64,000 bases of DNA from Treponema bryantii (GTDB taxonomy: Bacteria > Spirochaetota > Spirochaetia > Treponematales > Treponemataceae). This document shows, in pieces, positions 8,385 to 17,909 of the stretch. Position 1 is the stretch's first letter, and each line of letters begins with the position of its first letter. Below the pieces are notes generated by a model. That model saw only the letters and a list, made by a program, of their open reading frames with translations, did no database searches and was not told where the DNA came from. The stretch is from positions 256,558 through 320,557 of the forward strand of contig NZ_FOFU01000001.1 of NCBI RefSeq assembly GCF_900111035.1, in the 5' to 3' direction. Position numbers and translations under genes: made by a program.

Positions 8385-9524
8385 ATGAGTGAAGTTTTAA
8401 AGATTTTTGATATAAAGCATAAGGCTAGTGGAAGCCGTGCAAGAACAGGAACAATTCATCTTCCACATGGAGATGTAAGAACTCCAGTTTTTATGCCGGT
8501 TGGAACTAACGCAACTGTAAAGGCAATGCCAAAAGATTTTCTTGAAGAAATTGATTTTGATATTATCCTTGCAAATACCTATCATCTTTTTTTGCGTCCA
8601 GGACCGGATTTAATTAAAGAGGCCGGTGGTCTTCACGGATTTTCTCAGTGGAAAAAAAACTTCCTTACAGATTCCGGCGGCTTTCAGGTTTTCTCTTTAA
8701 GCAAACTTCGAAAAATTACAGATGAAGGTGTACGCTTTCAGAGTCATATTGACGGCAGTTACCACATGTTCACCCCGGAAAATGTAGTTCAGACTCAGAC
8801 AAAGTTTAATTCTGATATTCAGATGCAGTTAGATGTTTGTTCCGGCTGGGGTGTTGAACGCAAGGAAGCAGAAAAAGCACTTCGTATTACAAGTGACTGG
8901 CTGCTTCGTGCAAAAGGTGAGTGGGAAAAACAGCGTGAAGCCGGTTACGAAGGAATTCTTTTTCCTATTGTACAGGGAAACTTTTTCGAAGACCTTCGTC
9001 AGAAGAGTGCGGAATTCGTAAGCTCACTTGATATGCCGGGAATTGCCATTGGCGGTTTGAGTGTAGGTGAGCCTCCTGCAGAGTTTACTAAATACTTGAA
9101 TTATACAGTACAGTATCTTCCGGAAGATAAGCCAAAGTATGTAATGGGTATTGGTACTCCGGAATATATTCTTGATGCGGTTCAGGCTGGAATTGATATG
9201 TTTGACTGTGTCCTTCCAACCCGAAATGCCAGAAACGGTTCATATTTTACCCGTCGTGGAATGCTCAGTATAAAACAGGAAAGATGGATTCATGATTTTG
9301 GTCCGGTAGATCCTGAATGTAACTGTAAAGTTTGCCGCACTTATTCCCGAAGTTATTTAAGACACCTTTTTAAGGAACAGGAAATACTCAGCAGTATACT
9401 TGCGTCTTATCATAATCTGTATTTCTTAAATAACATGCTTAAAGAAATTCGTGTAGCAATAGATGAAGACCGCTTTGAGCAGTATAGGACAGACTTTCTT
9501 GAGAAATTTCATCAGGGGGTATAA
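8385..9524 (+). CDS. tgt: Queuine tRNA-ribosyltransferase
   Basis: Exchanges guanine at the wobble position of GUN-anticodon tRNAs for the queuosine precursor. 379 residues is typical. Visible motifs are DSGGFQVFSLS (substrate pocket), GGLSVGEP, the region around FDCVLPTRNARNG with the nucleophilic Asp, and the zinc site CxCxxC (CNCKVC) with a downstream His in SYHNLYF. It lies in the dut-lptF-lptG run, 9 nt after lptG and 3 nt before the HEAT-repeat gene. Confidence 0.97.
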   Translation: MSEVLKIFDIKHKASGSRARTGTIHLPHGDVRTPVFMPVGTNATVKAMPKDFLEEIDFDIILANTYHLFLRPGPDLIKEAGGLHGFSQWKKNFLTDSGGFQVFSLSKLRKITDEGVRFQSHIDGSYHMFTPENVVQTQTKFNSDIQMQLDVCSGWGVERKEAEKALRITSDWLLRAKGEWEKQREAGYEGILFPIVQGNFFEDLRQKSAEFVSSLDMPGIAIGGLSVGEPPAEFTKYLNYTVQYLPEDKPKYVMGIGTPEYILDAVQAGIDMFDCVLPTRNARNGSYFTRRGMLSIKQERWIHDFGPVDPECNCKVCRTYSRSYLRHLFKEQEILSSILASYHNLYFLNNMLKEIRVAIDEDRFEQYRTDFLEKFHQGV

Positions 9525-9527
9525 TAA

Positions 9528-11015
9528 ATGAAAAAGCTCTCTATAATGGCATTCTTTTTGATGACATTCTTGTGTACACCTTTTATTGCAGCTGAAGATT
9601 CTGATTTTAAGGCTTCAAAAGGTGGTATTTCAGAAATTCCGGCGTCAAAACGCCCTAAGCCAATCGATAAAGAAAAGGCACAGAATGCAGCCGAAAAAGA
9701 TGAAACCGATAAAGATTATGAGAATAAGTCAAATACAATAAAATATGGAGTTCCTTCGGAAATCTCTGCCTTAATAGACGAGCTTATTAAAAATGATGAT
9801 CCTCGTTTTACAGAGGAAATCTATGACGTTTTTCAGGTAACAAAAAATACTTCTATTAAACAGAAGGTTCTTAATTATTTTAAGCAGCAGGAAGATCCAT
9901 GTCTTGAAGACTACGCTGTCGAAGTTCTTAATGATCCTTATGATGAGAAAAGTGATCTTGTAAAAGCCTGTTTCCAGTATATTGCTGCAGTAAAAACTAA
10001 AGAAGCAATTCCTGCAGTTCTCTCGCTCATTGAAAGTGAAAATGATTCGTACTTCAATGATGCAATTGCCGCAATCGGTGAAATCGGTGGTCCGGAAGAA
10101 GCAATGTTCCTCGTTGAATATCTGGAGCGTGAAGACCTCAGTGATGCTCAGCGTCAGACTCTTATGCGTACCTGTGGAAAAATGCATGCAGTACAGACCT
10201 GGAATAAGGTAGTAGAAGTTGCTGAAGATGAGGATGAAAATCTTTATGTTCGAATGTATGCAGCAGAATCTCTCGGTCTTATGGAAAAAAAAGAATCAAT
10301 TCCTGTTCTGGTGCAGTTATTTTCGGAGAACGATCCTAATCTCCGTCAGTATGTAATAAAGGGGCTTTCTCATTTTCCTGATGTAGTTGAAGCTCAGGAA
10401 ACGATTCTTCAGGGAATCAGAGATGAGCACTGGCGTGTAAGACAGGAAGCAATCAAAACTGTTAAAGAAAATAATATGACTGATGCTGTTCCATATCTGA
10501 TTTACAGGGCAAAGAATGACAGCGAGAAAATCATTAAGGATGAATCTTATTCCAGCCTTGCAGCAGTGAATACAAAAGAGGCAAATGAATTTCTTGTTTC
10601 TCAGCTTGTAGAAAAAAAAGTTGGTGATGGAACAAAAAAGAAGATTGTTGAAGTTCTGTTAAAAGAAGGTCACACCGGGGAAAAAGAAATTCTTGCACTT
10701 GCTGAAGAATGTCTCAATGATGATAGACGCAAGGATTTACGATATGCCATTGGAAAAGAACTTGCTAAATATGAAAACTCGGCTTATGATGAGATATGTT
10801 TGAAATATCTCGGTTCTAAGGATTCAACAACCCAGAGCCTTGGCCTTGATATGTATAAAACAAATAAATTTTCATCTGCAGTTCCTGTGATGAGAAATAT
10901 CTATGCAGATAAGAAAGCAAATTCCGGAGTAAAAAACCGTATTAAGAAAATGCTTTCGATTGAGGATGAAGAGTTAAAAAATGAAAAATCTGCTGAAGCA
11001 GCTGATGCCAAGTAA
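9528..11015 (+). CDS. Exported HEAT-repeat protein
   Basis: 495 residues with a signal peptide (MKKLSIMAFFLMTFLCTPF, cleavage near IAA), then a charged, disordered stretch to about residue 70. From about 80 to 480 follow repeated pairs of short helices of the HEAT/PBS-lyase kind, with patterns such as AAIGEIGGPEEAMFLVEYL and AAESLGLMEKKESIPVLVQLF. Such folds are binding scaffolds with no enzymatic motif. It is predicted to be periplasmic. Its 3' end overlaps the next gene by 35 bp, so the two are probably co-translated. Confidence 0.85.
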   Translation: MKKLSIMAFFLMTFLCTPFIAAEDSDFKASKGGISEIPASKRPKPIDKEKAQNAAEKDETDKDYENKSNTIKYGVPSEISALIDELIKNDDPRFTEEIYDVFQVTKNTSIKQKVLNYFKQQEDPCLEDYAVEVLNDPYDEKSDLVKACFQYIAAVKTKEAIPAVLSLIESENDSYFNDAIAAIGEIGGPEEAMFLVEYLEREDLSDAQRQTLMRTCGKMHAVQTWNKVVEVAEDEDENLYVRMYAAESLGLMEKKESIPVLVQLFSENDPNLRQYVIKGLSHFPDVVEAQETILQGIRDEHWRVRQEAIKTVKENNMTDAVPYLIYRAKNDSEKIIKDESYSSLAAVNTKEANEFLVSQLVEKKVGDGTKKKIVEVLLKEGHTGEKEILALAEECLNDDRRKDLRYAIGKELAKYENSAYDEICLKYLGSKDSTTQSLGLDMYKTNKFSSAVPVMRNIYADKKANSGVKNRIKKMLSIEDEELKNEKSAEAADAK

Positions 11016-12381
11016 CCGTCAGCATTCTGAATATAATGCACAAAAGAATTATCACATGGCCAGTTTAATTTCTCTGGCAATTGCAATTGAAGGATTTATT
11101 TTATCAATCGTTTCTTTAATTGATTCAAATTTTGTAATAGTTCTTACTACACTTGCTTATGCTCTTTTAATGCTTGCAACATTTATTTATACGAAGCTTA
11201 CTAAAAAGCTTACCTTTTTTTATATTTCTGCTTCGATTATGGTAATCTGTCTTACTGTCTGGTTTTTATACTCGGGCGGAACAGAAGGTTTTGGAATTAT
11301 CTGGATTGCAGTTATTCCTCTATTTACACTTTATTTAATTCCATATAAGTGCTTTTTGTGCATAAACTTTGTAGTACTTGTTTTACTGATGGCAGGACTC
11401 TGGTCTCCGCTTGGTGATACAGAATTAGTTTATGCTTTTAACAATGCATTCAAAACAAGATTTCCTCTGCTTTATCTTTTTGAGTTTATATTTTCTATCT
11501 TCCTTAAGCATAGAATATTTATGACTGAAAATGAGTTGCTTGAACAAAAAGATATTCTTGCCTCTGAGAATAAAATGGCAGCTTTAATTCAAAAGTCTTT
11601 TTTTCAGCAGGAAATGAGTTCTTTCAAAGGCTGGGATATTGCCTGTTCATTGATTCCACTGGCAGGTATTTCAGGTGATTTATATGATTTGTATCCGAAG
11701 CATGTTTCTTTAGAAAAGACTGATAAAAAGAAAACAACTAAAAAGAAATCTGAATCTAATGAAAAAGAAGAAATAAAAGGACTTGGTATTTTTGATTCTT
11801 CTGGACATGGAATTACAACCGGAATCATCACAATGCTTGCAAAAAATATTTTCAAGCAGGAATTTTATGAGAGTGAAAATAAAAGTATTGTAGACCTGGT
11901 TGAAAATATCAATGTTCGTTTTAATGTTGAAAAGGGCGAAGTTGATACATATATGACCGGTATTCTTTTAAGAATGAAAGAAGTAGATTCAAAGGGTAAT
12001 GGTCATATTGAATTTGTAAATGCAGGACATCAGTCTCCGATAATTTATAGAAAGCAAAATGAATCTTTTGAACTGATCAATAATTCTACGCTCTCTGTAG
12101 GAGCAATCGGTTTAAGTTCCATAGAGCCTTATTATGATTCAATTGAACTTACAATGTCTAAAGGTGATGAGCTGATTCTTTATACTGATGGTGTAATTAA
12201 CTGCTGCGCACCAGGCGGAAGAAGACTTGGTCAGCAGGGCTTTATAAATATTCTTGCTGCGAATATCAATAAGCCGGCAGATGAACAGTTGAATGATGTA
12301 ATTTCTGGAATTGCATCCTTTAAAGGTATGGAGCCTTCAAAGGATGATATGACAATCATGGTTCTCCGCTATCAGGGTTAG
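10981..12381 (+). CDS. Membrane-anchored SpoIIE/PP2C-type phosphatase
   Basis: 466 residues. Residues about 25-190 form five to six membrane helices and the rest is a cytoplasmic SpoIIE-like PPM phosphatase. The metal-binding motifs are present: GDLYDL, FDSSGHG, the EFVNAGH segment, LYTDGV and a terminal DDMTIMV. A Lys/Glu-rich loop (about 245-262) interrupts the domain. Such proteins usually dephosphorylate anti-anti-sigma or other signalling proteins. The partner here is not visible. The start at 10981 lies inside the HEAT gene, and an alternative ATG is at 11005. The stop overlaps that of the convergent helicase gene. Confidence 0.85.
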   Translation: MKNLLKQLMPSNRQHSEYNAQKNYHMASLISLAIAIEGFILSIVSLIDSNFVIVLTTLAYALLMLATFIYTKLTKKLTFFYISASIMVICLTVWFLYSGGTEGFGIIWIAVIPLFTLYLIPYKCFLCINFVVLVLLMAGLWSPLGDTELVYAFNNAFKTRFPLLYLFEFIFSIFLKHRIFMTENELLEQKDILASENKMAALIQKSFFQQEMSSFKGWDIACSLIPLAGISGDLYDLYPKHVSLEKTDKKKTTKKKSESNEKEEIKGLGIFDSSGHGITTGIITMLAKNIFKQEFYESENKSIVDLVENINVRFNVEKGEVDTYMTGILLRMKEVDSKGNGHIEFVNAGHQSPIIYRKQNESFELINNSTLSVGAIGLSSIEPYYDSIELTMSKGDELILYTDGVINCCAPGGRRLGQQGFINILAANINKPADEQLNDVISGIASFKGMEPSKDDMTIMVLRYQG

Positions 12382-14990
12382 TCGAAGTTATTTACAAGAG
12401 CTAGAGCCTTATTTATTGCGGCTGTTTCCTCTTTACTGAATTCAACATTCTCTTCAATCAAAGTTTCCAGGCTGGAATGAGTTTCTATAAGCGCAGTTGA
12501 GAATCCTCTTGATACCTTAAACCAGTAGCTGCCGTTTCCGTTGTTGTAAAGTGTGATGAAACCATATTCACGGCCTTTCTGCTTTGCAATAGCGGTACGA
12601 AGAATGAAACTCAGTGAATCTATGAGCTGTTCCTTTTGAATAGGATCATTGATGTTTACATTCATATGGCGGTTCCATTTTTTTTCTGCAACCGGACGAA
12701 GATCAAGATTATTTGCAAGTTCAAATATCAATGAAAGTTTTTCTCCGCTTAAGAGACTGCCGTTGTCGCTTGTGATAACAGACGCTCTCATCTGTCCGGC
12801 ATTATTAAGCTTGTTTTTATTCTTTTCAATTTTAATTGCTTCAAGCAGTTGTTCCAGTGGAAGCAGGGCAGTTTTCTTTCCTTTGATTTTTTTTGTAGGG
12901 AAAAGGAAGCCGCCAAGGGAAAGTGAATCCTCTGGAACAGGAGTTTCTTCGCTGTCGCCGGATTTTCCTTTTTTGCCTTTCTTTCTCTGCTGTTCTGCTT
13001 CCTGACGGCGCAGTGCTTTTGCGTTACGGTTTCTTTCCTGCTCAAGCATGCGGGCTTCACGGGAGCTGTCGCGTTCTTTTTTACAGGCCATAAGCCGTTC
13101 AAATAAATCTGGATTGATTGTATCGAGCATAGGGCGGGTAAGCGGTGAAACGCTTGATGCAAAAATACGGCTTGTTCGTATGATTTCTCCGGCAACGATA
13201 AATACCGGATCCTTTTTAAACATTACGCTGCCAGGGTGAATTGAAATATGATCTGCTGTAAGTGAGCGGTAACTTTCACGGCCGGTACGAATACAGACAA
13301 ACTGCATCATACCTGCAGCAACACAGCAAAGATAATCCTGCATATTGCCTTTACCTTCTACAACAGGAATACCCATTTTTTCACTTACAATTTCTATAAG
13401 CTGTTCGTTGATATTTTCGATTTCGGCCATTACGCGTTCATCAAGATAATTCTTCTTGCAGAACTTCTCACGGTTATCTGTGTCTTTAAAGGCTTTGAGA
13501 ATATTAAGGTAAGTACAGAAATCGCCCTGAATATCCTGAAAACGGTGATGTGCCTTGCGTGCTTCCATCTCTTCATTTGGCGGAAGAACAAAAGGTGAGT
13601 TTGCACTAAGGAACGAAGCTGCAATAAGTGCCTTATCAAGTACGTCCGGAAATCGCATAATTGCTTCGACAATAATACGGCTGATGCGCGGCTCCAGCGG
13701 GAACTTAACCATCATCTGACCGATACTTGAAAGTGTGTTGTCATCTTCAAGAGCGCCGAGGATGTGCAGTGTATCAACTGCACCGATAATTCCTTCGCGT
13801 CCCGGGTTTGCAATAAAATCAAAGTCGTAGAAATCTGTAATACCAAGCTCACTCATGCGGAGAACAACTTCACTGAGGTCTGTACGATAGATTTCTTCTG
13901 TTGTATATTCCGGACGGGTATCGAAATCTTTGCGTGAGTAAAGTCGATAGCAGGTACCCGGCTGAGTACGTCCTGCACGGCCTTTTCTCTGATTGCATGA
14001 AGCACGAGAAACTGTAGATTCAATAAGACTTGAAGTAAAGTTTTTAGGATTGTAAAAATTCAGTTTGCAAAGACCAGAGTCTATTACAGTTGTAACGTCG
14101 CTGATGGTAACCGAGGTTTCAGCAATATTCGTAGAAATTACAACTTTGCGTTTTCCTTCAGGTGCTTTTTCAAAAACGCGTTCCTGTTCTTCTTTTGGAA
14201 GGCGGCCGTAAAGCGGAAGAATATGAAGCTTTCGGCCAATAGGAGAGTAGTAGAGTTTATCCATACAATCCTTGATGATTTTTTCACCAGGAAGGAAGAT
14301 GAGGATTGCTCCATCTTCATCGTTGTCGAGAACGCGGTCTACAGTATTGTAAATCTTATTGAGAATCTGGTCGCAGCCAGAGTCTGTGGTTGTAGTTGAA
14401 CCGCCTGGAATTGGATCGTAAACTAATGCAACCGGGTAGGTTACTGTATCAATTGAAACGATAGGTGCGTTATCAAAATACTCGCTGAAAACCTGAGTGT
14501 TCATTGTTGCAGAACTTACGATTACGCGGAAGTCGCTGCGCTCTCGAAGTACACGTTTTACAAGACCAAGAACAAAGTCAATGTTCAGACTTCGCTCGTG
14601 AGCCTCGTCAATCATAAGTACGCTGTACTTAGAAAGCCACGGATCAAGTTTCATTTCCTGCAGTAAAATACCGTCTGTCATGATTTTGATACGTGTGTCT
14701 GAGTTTGTGTAATCTTCAAAACGCATCTTATAGCCGACAAGTCCAGGATAGGTTGTGCCGAGCTGCTTTGAAATAAATTCACTTACACTGAGGGCTGCAA
14801 TACGGCGTGGCTGAGTAACACCAATCATTCCGTTGGTTGCATAACCTGCTTCATACAAAATTACTGGAATTTGAGTTGTCTTTCCTGAGCCAGTAGGGCT
14901 TTCTACAATTACTACCTGATTGTTTTCGAGGCAGTCTAAAATTTTCTGTTTCTGTTCGTAAACTGGAAGAGACTTATAATCTATTGCCAT
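12378..14990 (-). CDS. hrpA: DEAH-box RNA helicase, HrpA type
   Basis: 870 residues. Motif I (ESPTGSGKTTQIP), motif II (DEAH), motif III (SATMN) and the arginine-finger region (QRKGRAGRTQPG) are all clear. After the helicase core come the winged-helix/ratchet helicase-associated domains (about 370-620), then a basic, low-complexity stretch and a C-terminal domain. It is shorter than E. coli HrpA (about 1300) and nearer to the short spirochaetal form. In Borrelia HrpA is a broad post-transcriptional regulator (from general knowledge). The start overlaps the upstream CapA-like gene by 10 bp. Confidence 0.9.
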   Translation of the reverse strand: MAIDYKSLPVYEQKQKILDCLENNQVVIVESPTGSGKTTQIPVILYEAGYATNGMIGVTQPRRIAALSVSEFISKQLGTTYPGLVGYKMRFEDYTNSDTRIKIMTDGILLQEMKLDPWLSKYSVLMIDEAHERSLNIDFVLGLVKRVLRERSDFRVIVSSATMNTQVFSEYFDNAPIVSIDTVTYPVALVYDPIPGGSTTTTDSGCDQILNKIYNTVDRVLDNDEDGAILIFLPGEKIIKDCMDKLYYSPIGRKLHILPLYGRLPKEEQERVFEKAPEGKRKVVISTNIAETSVTISDVTTVIDSGLCKLNFYNPKNFTSSLIESTVSRASCNQRKGRAGRTQPGTCYRLYSRKDFDTRPEYTTEEIYRTDLSEVVLRMSELGITDFYDFDFIANPGREGIIGAVDTLHILGALEDDNTLSSIGQMMVKFPLEPRISRIIVEAIMRFPDVLDKALIAASFLSANSPFVLPPNEEMEARKAHHRFQDIQGDFCTYLNILKAFKDTDNREKFCKKNYLDERVMAEIENINEQLIEIVSEKMGIPVVEGKGNMQDYLCCVAAGMMQFVCIRTGRESYRSLTADHISIHPGSVMFKKDPVFIVAGEIIRTSRIFASSVSPLTRPMLDTINPDLFERLMACKKERDSSREARMLEQERNRNAKALRRQEAEQQRKKGKKGKSGDSEETPVPEDSLSLGGFLFPTKKIKGKKTALLPLEQLLEAIKIEKNKNKLNNAGQMRASVITSDNGSLLSGEKLSLIFELANNLDLRPVAEKKWNRHMNVNINDPIQKEQLIDSLSFILRTAIAKQKGREYGFITLYNNGNGSYWFKVSRGFSTALIETHSSLETLIEENVEFSKEETAAINKALALVNNFD

Positions 14991-16210
14991 TCTATTAAAT
15001 CCTTTGTTGCTTCCTTATTGATTTTGATGCGGCGTTCAATATATTTTGCCCAGTTTGTGCGTGGAACGTCGTAAAGATAATCTACAAAATCCTGATTGAG
15101 TGGTTTTATTACATACTCGTTTGCAGTGTTTATGTAGGTTGTTATAAATTGAGGTTCGCATTTTTTGATTTTGATTGAACCGTCTTTTTCTTTAGTGAAA
15201 GTTACTTTGTAAAAAAGTCCGTCTCCGGTGTTTTCGCGTTCACCAGTTGGATTTTTTGATGTAAGTTCTGGTTTTGTTCGCTGGCCGCTTATTGTGTTTC
15301 CGTTGGCATACATAATAAGTTTATCGCGGCCTGTCTTTGTGTTAACTACGATTTTTCTGTCTTTAATGATGTGTGCATGATTTGCCCATACAACATCAGC
15401 TCCTGAATCCAGCAGATTCATGTAGAATTCATTCTGTCTGTCTGTGATAACGCGGGTGTATTCAGGCTCGCTTGTGTGGACTGAAATTATAAAAAGATCG
15501 CAGGGGTGTTCTGCACGCAGGTCAGTAACAAGTTTCTGAAAGTTTTTGCGTGAGTCGTCATCTGGTTTTATAAAGTTTATGTATTCAGATGCATCTGGTC
15601 TGTTCAGAAGTTCAGTAATTGGCAGGAAAAGAATTTTCCAGGAATTTGCTTCAAAATAATTGTAGGTAAGGGCAGCGTCGGGTGAAGCTTTAAGACCGGA
15701 AAAATAAACCTGATGTCCGGTCTGTTCAAGAGTTTCCTGTGTAATTGCCTGAGTTGTTTTTATAGTTTCAAGAATGCCGCTTTTATACTGGTCATTCGAG
15801 TGATTATTGCAGAGTGAAAAAACATCAAAGCCTGCATCTACTGCAGCCTGAACAAATTTTTGTGTCATGTTGAAGTTCGGGTAAGAAGAGGCTTCACGGG
15901 TTGTGTCTATCGGTGCTTCGATATTTGCAAAGGCAAGATCTGGTTCTTCAATCAGATATTTAACATCGCGCCAGATTTTTGAGTAGGTTGTGATATAGTA
16001 ATTTACCGAATGCGCCATAATGTCGCCGGCGAAAAGGAGATTGATTGTATTTTTATCGTGATTCTTTTTAGAAGCGGCTTCCTGTGGTAATTCTTCAAGA
16101 GGTGTGTTTTCCGCTGTTTTATTTTTGATTTGTGATGTAGTGCCACAGGCAGTAAGGAGCACTGTGAAAAGAATGATGAAGAAAACTGTGATGTATTTAT
16201 ATAGTTTCAC
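14981..16210 (-). CDS. CapA-like (PGA_cap) lipoprotein
   Basis: 409 residues. A signal peptide ends in a lipobox (LTAC, Cys22). The rest matches the PGA_cap/CapA metallophosphatase-like fold: LLFAGDIMAHS, AFANIEAPID, FSLCNNHSND, a VHTSEPEY segment and ADVVWANHAHI. The family acts in poly-gamma-glutamate capsule handling in some bacteria, but no other capsule genes are nearby, so the role is open. The start is a GTG at 16210 with AGGAG five bases upstream. A nearby ATG in another frame meets a stop after five codons. The purA terminator ends only 17 bp upstream. Confidence 0.85.
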   Translation of the reverse strand: MKLYKYITVFFIILFTVLLTACGTTSQIKNKTAENTPLEELPQEAASKKNHDKNTINLLFAGDIMAHSVNYYITTYSKIWRDVKYLIEEPDLAFANIEAPIDTTREASSYPNFNMTQKFVQAAVDAGFDVFSLCNNHSNDQYKSGILETIKTTQAITQETLEQTGHQVYFSGLKASPDAALTYNYFEANSWKILFLPITELLNRPDASEYINFIKPDDDSRKNFQKLVTDLRAEHPCDLFIISVHTSEPEYTRVITDRQNEFYMNLLDSGADVVWANHAHIIKDRKIVVNTKTGRDKLIMYANGNTISGQRTKPELTSKNPTGERENTGDGLFYKVTFTKEKDGSIKIKKCEPQFITTYINTANEYVIKPLNQDFVDYLYDVPRTNWAKYIERRIKINKEATKDLIEWQ

Positions 16211-16227
16211 TCATGCTCCTGAAATAT

Positions 16228-16254
16228 AAAAAAAGTCGGCAAGCACAGCTTGCC
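16228..16254 (-). terminator. Terminator downstream of purA
   Basis: On the minus strand GGCAAGC-TGT-GCTTGCC (16254-16238) is followed by GAC and a run of seven T (16234-16228). It directly follows repeat copy 3. Confidence 0.88.
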
Positions 16255-16407
16255 TCTGAGCCGTTCTTTCGATAATCCTAAATGTGTAAGCTCGCTGGCG
16301 AGCGGTGTTCTATAGCAGAGCGTTAAGAAAATTGCGAAAGCAATTTTTAGCTCTACTACATCCCCCGCTGTCGCAGTCCAGTTTTTAACGGATTTTCGAT
16401 TTTAGGC
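16253..16407 (-). repeat. Dispersed stop-codon-linked element, copy 3 (long form)
   Basis: Read on the minus strand it begins GCCTAAAATCGAAAATCCG, whose TAA is the purA stop codon, and ends TTTAGGATTATCGAAAGAACG and GGCTCAGAGG. The conserved C(GACA)G hairpin cap is present (ACTGCGACAGCGG), but about 80 bp follow that the short copies lack. The extra part has its own hairpins: AAAATTGC-TTTC-GCAATTTT-like near 16327-16347 and GCTCGC-CA-GCGAGC near 16290-16303. Confidence 0.85.
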
Positions 16408-17628
16408 TTTCCAGATCTTCTCACGAACAAATGTCTGGTTGCGGTCTGCACCTACAGAAACGATACCAACTTTTGTACCTGTGAAGTCTTCGATAAACTC
16501 AACGTATTCGCGGGCAGCTTTTGGAAGCTTCTTGTAAGAAGTACACTTTGTGATGTCTGCCTTCCAGCCTGCAAACTTCTGAAGAACAGGTTTTGCGCGG
16601 TTGAGTTCTGGAATTGAAGCAGGGAAGTCTGTTACGATTTTTCCATCGATGTTGTAAGCAACACAAGCTTCAATTTCATTCATATCATCATAAATATCGA
16701 GGTGAGTAAGAACGAGGTTGTCAATTGAGTTTACGTGACATGCATAGCGGAGTGCTACGAGGTCGAGGTAACCACAGCGGCGTGGACGTCCTGTTGTTAC
16801 ACCGAATTCGTTACCTGTGTTACGAACGTAATCACAGAGTTCGCCTTCTGTATCAGCATCGAACTCAGATGGCATAGGACCGTTTCCTACACGAGTTTCA
16901 TAAGCCTTGAATACACCATAAATCTTGTCGAGAGCCTTAGGACCAATTCCAGAACCTGTTGCAGCACCAGCTGAACAAGAAGCTCCAGAAGATACATAAG
17001 GATATGTACCTGAATCGAGGTCGAGCATAGCACCCTGAGCACCTTCGAAAAGAATGTTGTCATTGCGGAACTCATACATCTTTGCAGCAATATTTACGCG
17101 CATAGAGAGGAGCTTGTCTTTGAACTGTTCAAGGAATTTCTTGTCTTCATCGTCGAGGTCATTCCACTTTTCATCCCAGTCAAGGTCTGCAAGGCGGATA
17201 CCGTCGCGTTCTGATTTCATAGAATAAGTAGTTCCGATTCCGCGGCCTGTTGTACCGATTGGGCGCTTGCGAGCTGCGTCGCGAGCCTTATCCATTTCGC
17301 GGTATCCTGGAAGAGTAAGGTGTGCGCGGTCAGAAATGAATACGCGTCCTTCCCAGTTAATTCCATTGTCCTTGAGCATCTGAAGTTCTTTGAAAAGAGC
17401 TTCAGGGTCAATTACCATTCCGCTACCAAGGAAAACTGATTTCTCTGGGTAGAGGATTCCAGACGGAACCTGATGGAGAGCATACTTCTTTCCATCTACT
17501 ACAATTGTGTGACCTGCATTAGCGCCGCCCGCAAAACGAACAACGTATTTTGCATCCTGTGCAAGGTAGTCTACGATTTTTCCCTTGCCTTCATCGCCCC
17601 ACTGGGCACCCATAACAACAACGTTCAT
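16402..17628 (-). CDS. purA: Adenylosuccinate synthetase
   Basis: Joins IMP and aspartate using GTP, the first step from IMP to AMP. 408 residues, slightly short of the usual 430. The GTP-binding loop QWGDEGKGKIVD and the GGANAGHTIVV region are at the start. Later come KRPIGTTGRGIG, the FEGAQGAMLDLD motif and TTGRPRRCGYLDL. A good ribosome binding site (AAGGAAGG) precedes the ATG. It is divergent from guaB across 281 bp, so the two enzymes that draw on IMP share a control region. Its stop codon lies in repeat copy 3. Confidence 0.97.
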   Translation of the reverse strand: MNVVVMGAQWGDEGKGKIVDYLAQDAKYVVRFAGGANAGHTIVVDGKKYALHQVPSGILYPEKSVFLGSGMVIDPEALFKELQMLKDNGINWEGRVFISDRAHLTLPGYREMDKARDAARKRPIGTTGRGIGTTYSMKSERDGIRLADLDWDEKWNDLDDEDKKFLEQFKDKLLSMRVNIAAKMYEFRNDNILFEGAQGAMLDLDSGTYPYVSSGASCSAGAATGSGIGPKALDKIYGVFKAYETRVGNGPMPSEFDADTEGELCDYVRNTGNEFGVTTGRPRRCGYLDLVALRYACHVNSIDNLVLTHLDIYDDMNEIEACVAYNIDGKIVTDFPASIPELNRAKPVLQKFAGWKADITKCTSYKKLPKAAREYVEFIEDFTGTKVGIVSVGADRNQTFVREKIWKA

Positions 17629-17909
17629 GGTTTCCTTCCTTCCGCAGAATCATCGCGGATTAAAGAGATTTTTTTGAACATAAAAATTGCCGACGAATCA
17701 TCTCAGCAGTTTTTACTATAATAATATATCACAAAACCAATTTTGTGTGTAGCGGTGGTTTTGGTTTTCAAAACCCCGATAATTTGATTTTTTGAGTAAT
17801 AAATCTGTCTGTACTTCCAATTTTTTTGATTCTATAGTATAATTCCCGATTAATATTTTTATAAAAAATCCGCATGGCGGTTTATATATCATAATTTTAG
17901 GAGAACCAA
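17629..17909. promoter_or_regulatory. Divergent purA-guaB control region
   Basis: No ORF of interest. On the plus strand TATAAT (17838-17843) with a weak TTCCAA (17815-17820) 17 bp upstream can serve guaB, whose Shine-Dalgarno AGGAG lies at about 17899. On the minus strand the TATTAT-rich stretch near 17715-17730 could serve purA. Between them GGTTTTCAAAACC is a short palindrome (about 17762-17774), flanked by AAAACCA and TGGTTTT, a possible operator. I recognise no riboswitch. Confidence 0.45.
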
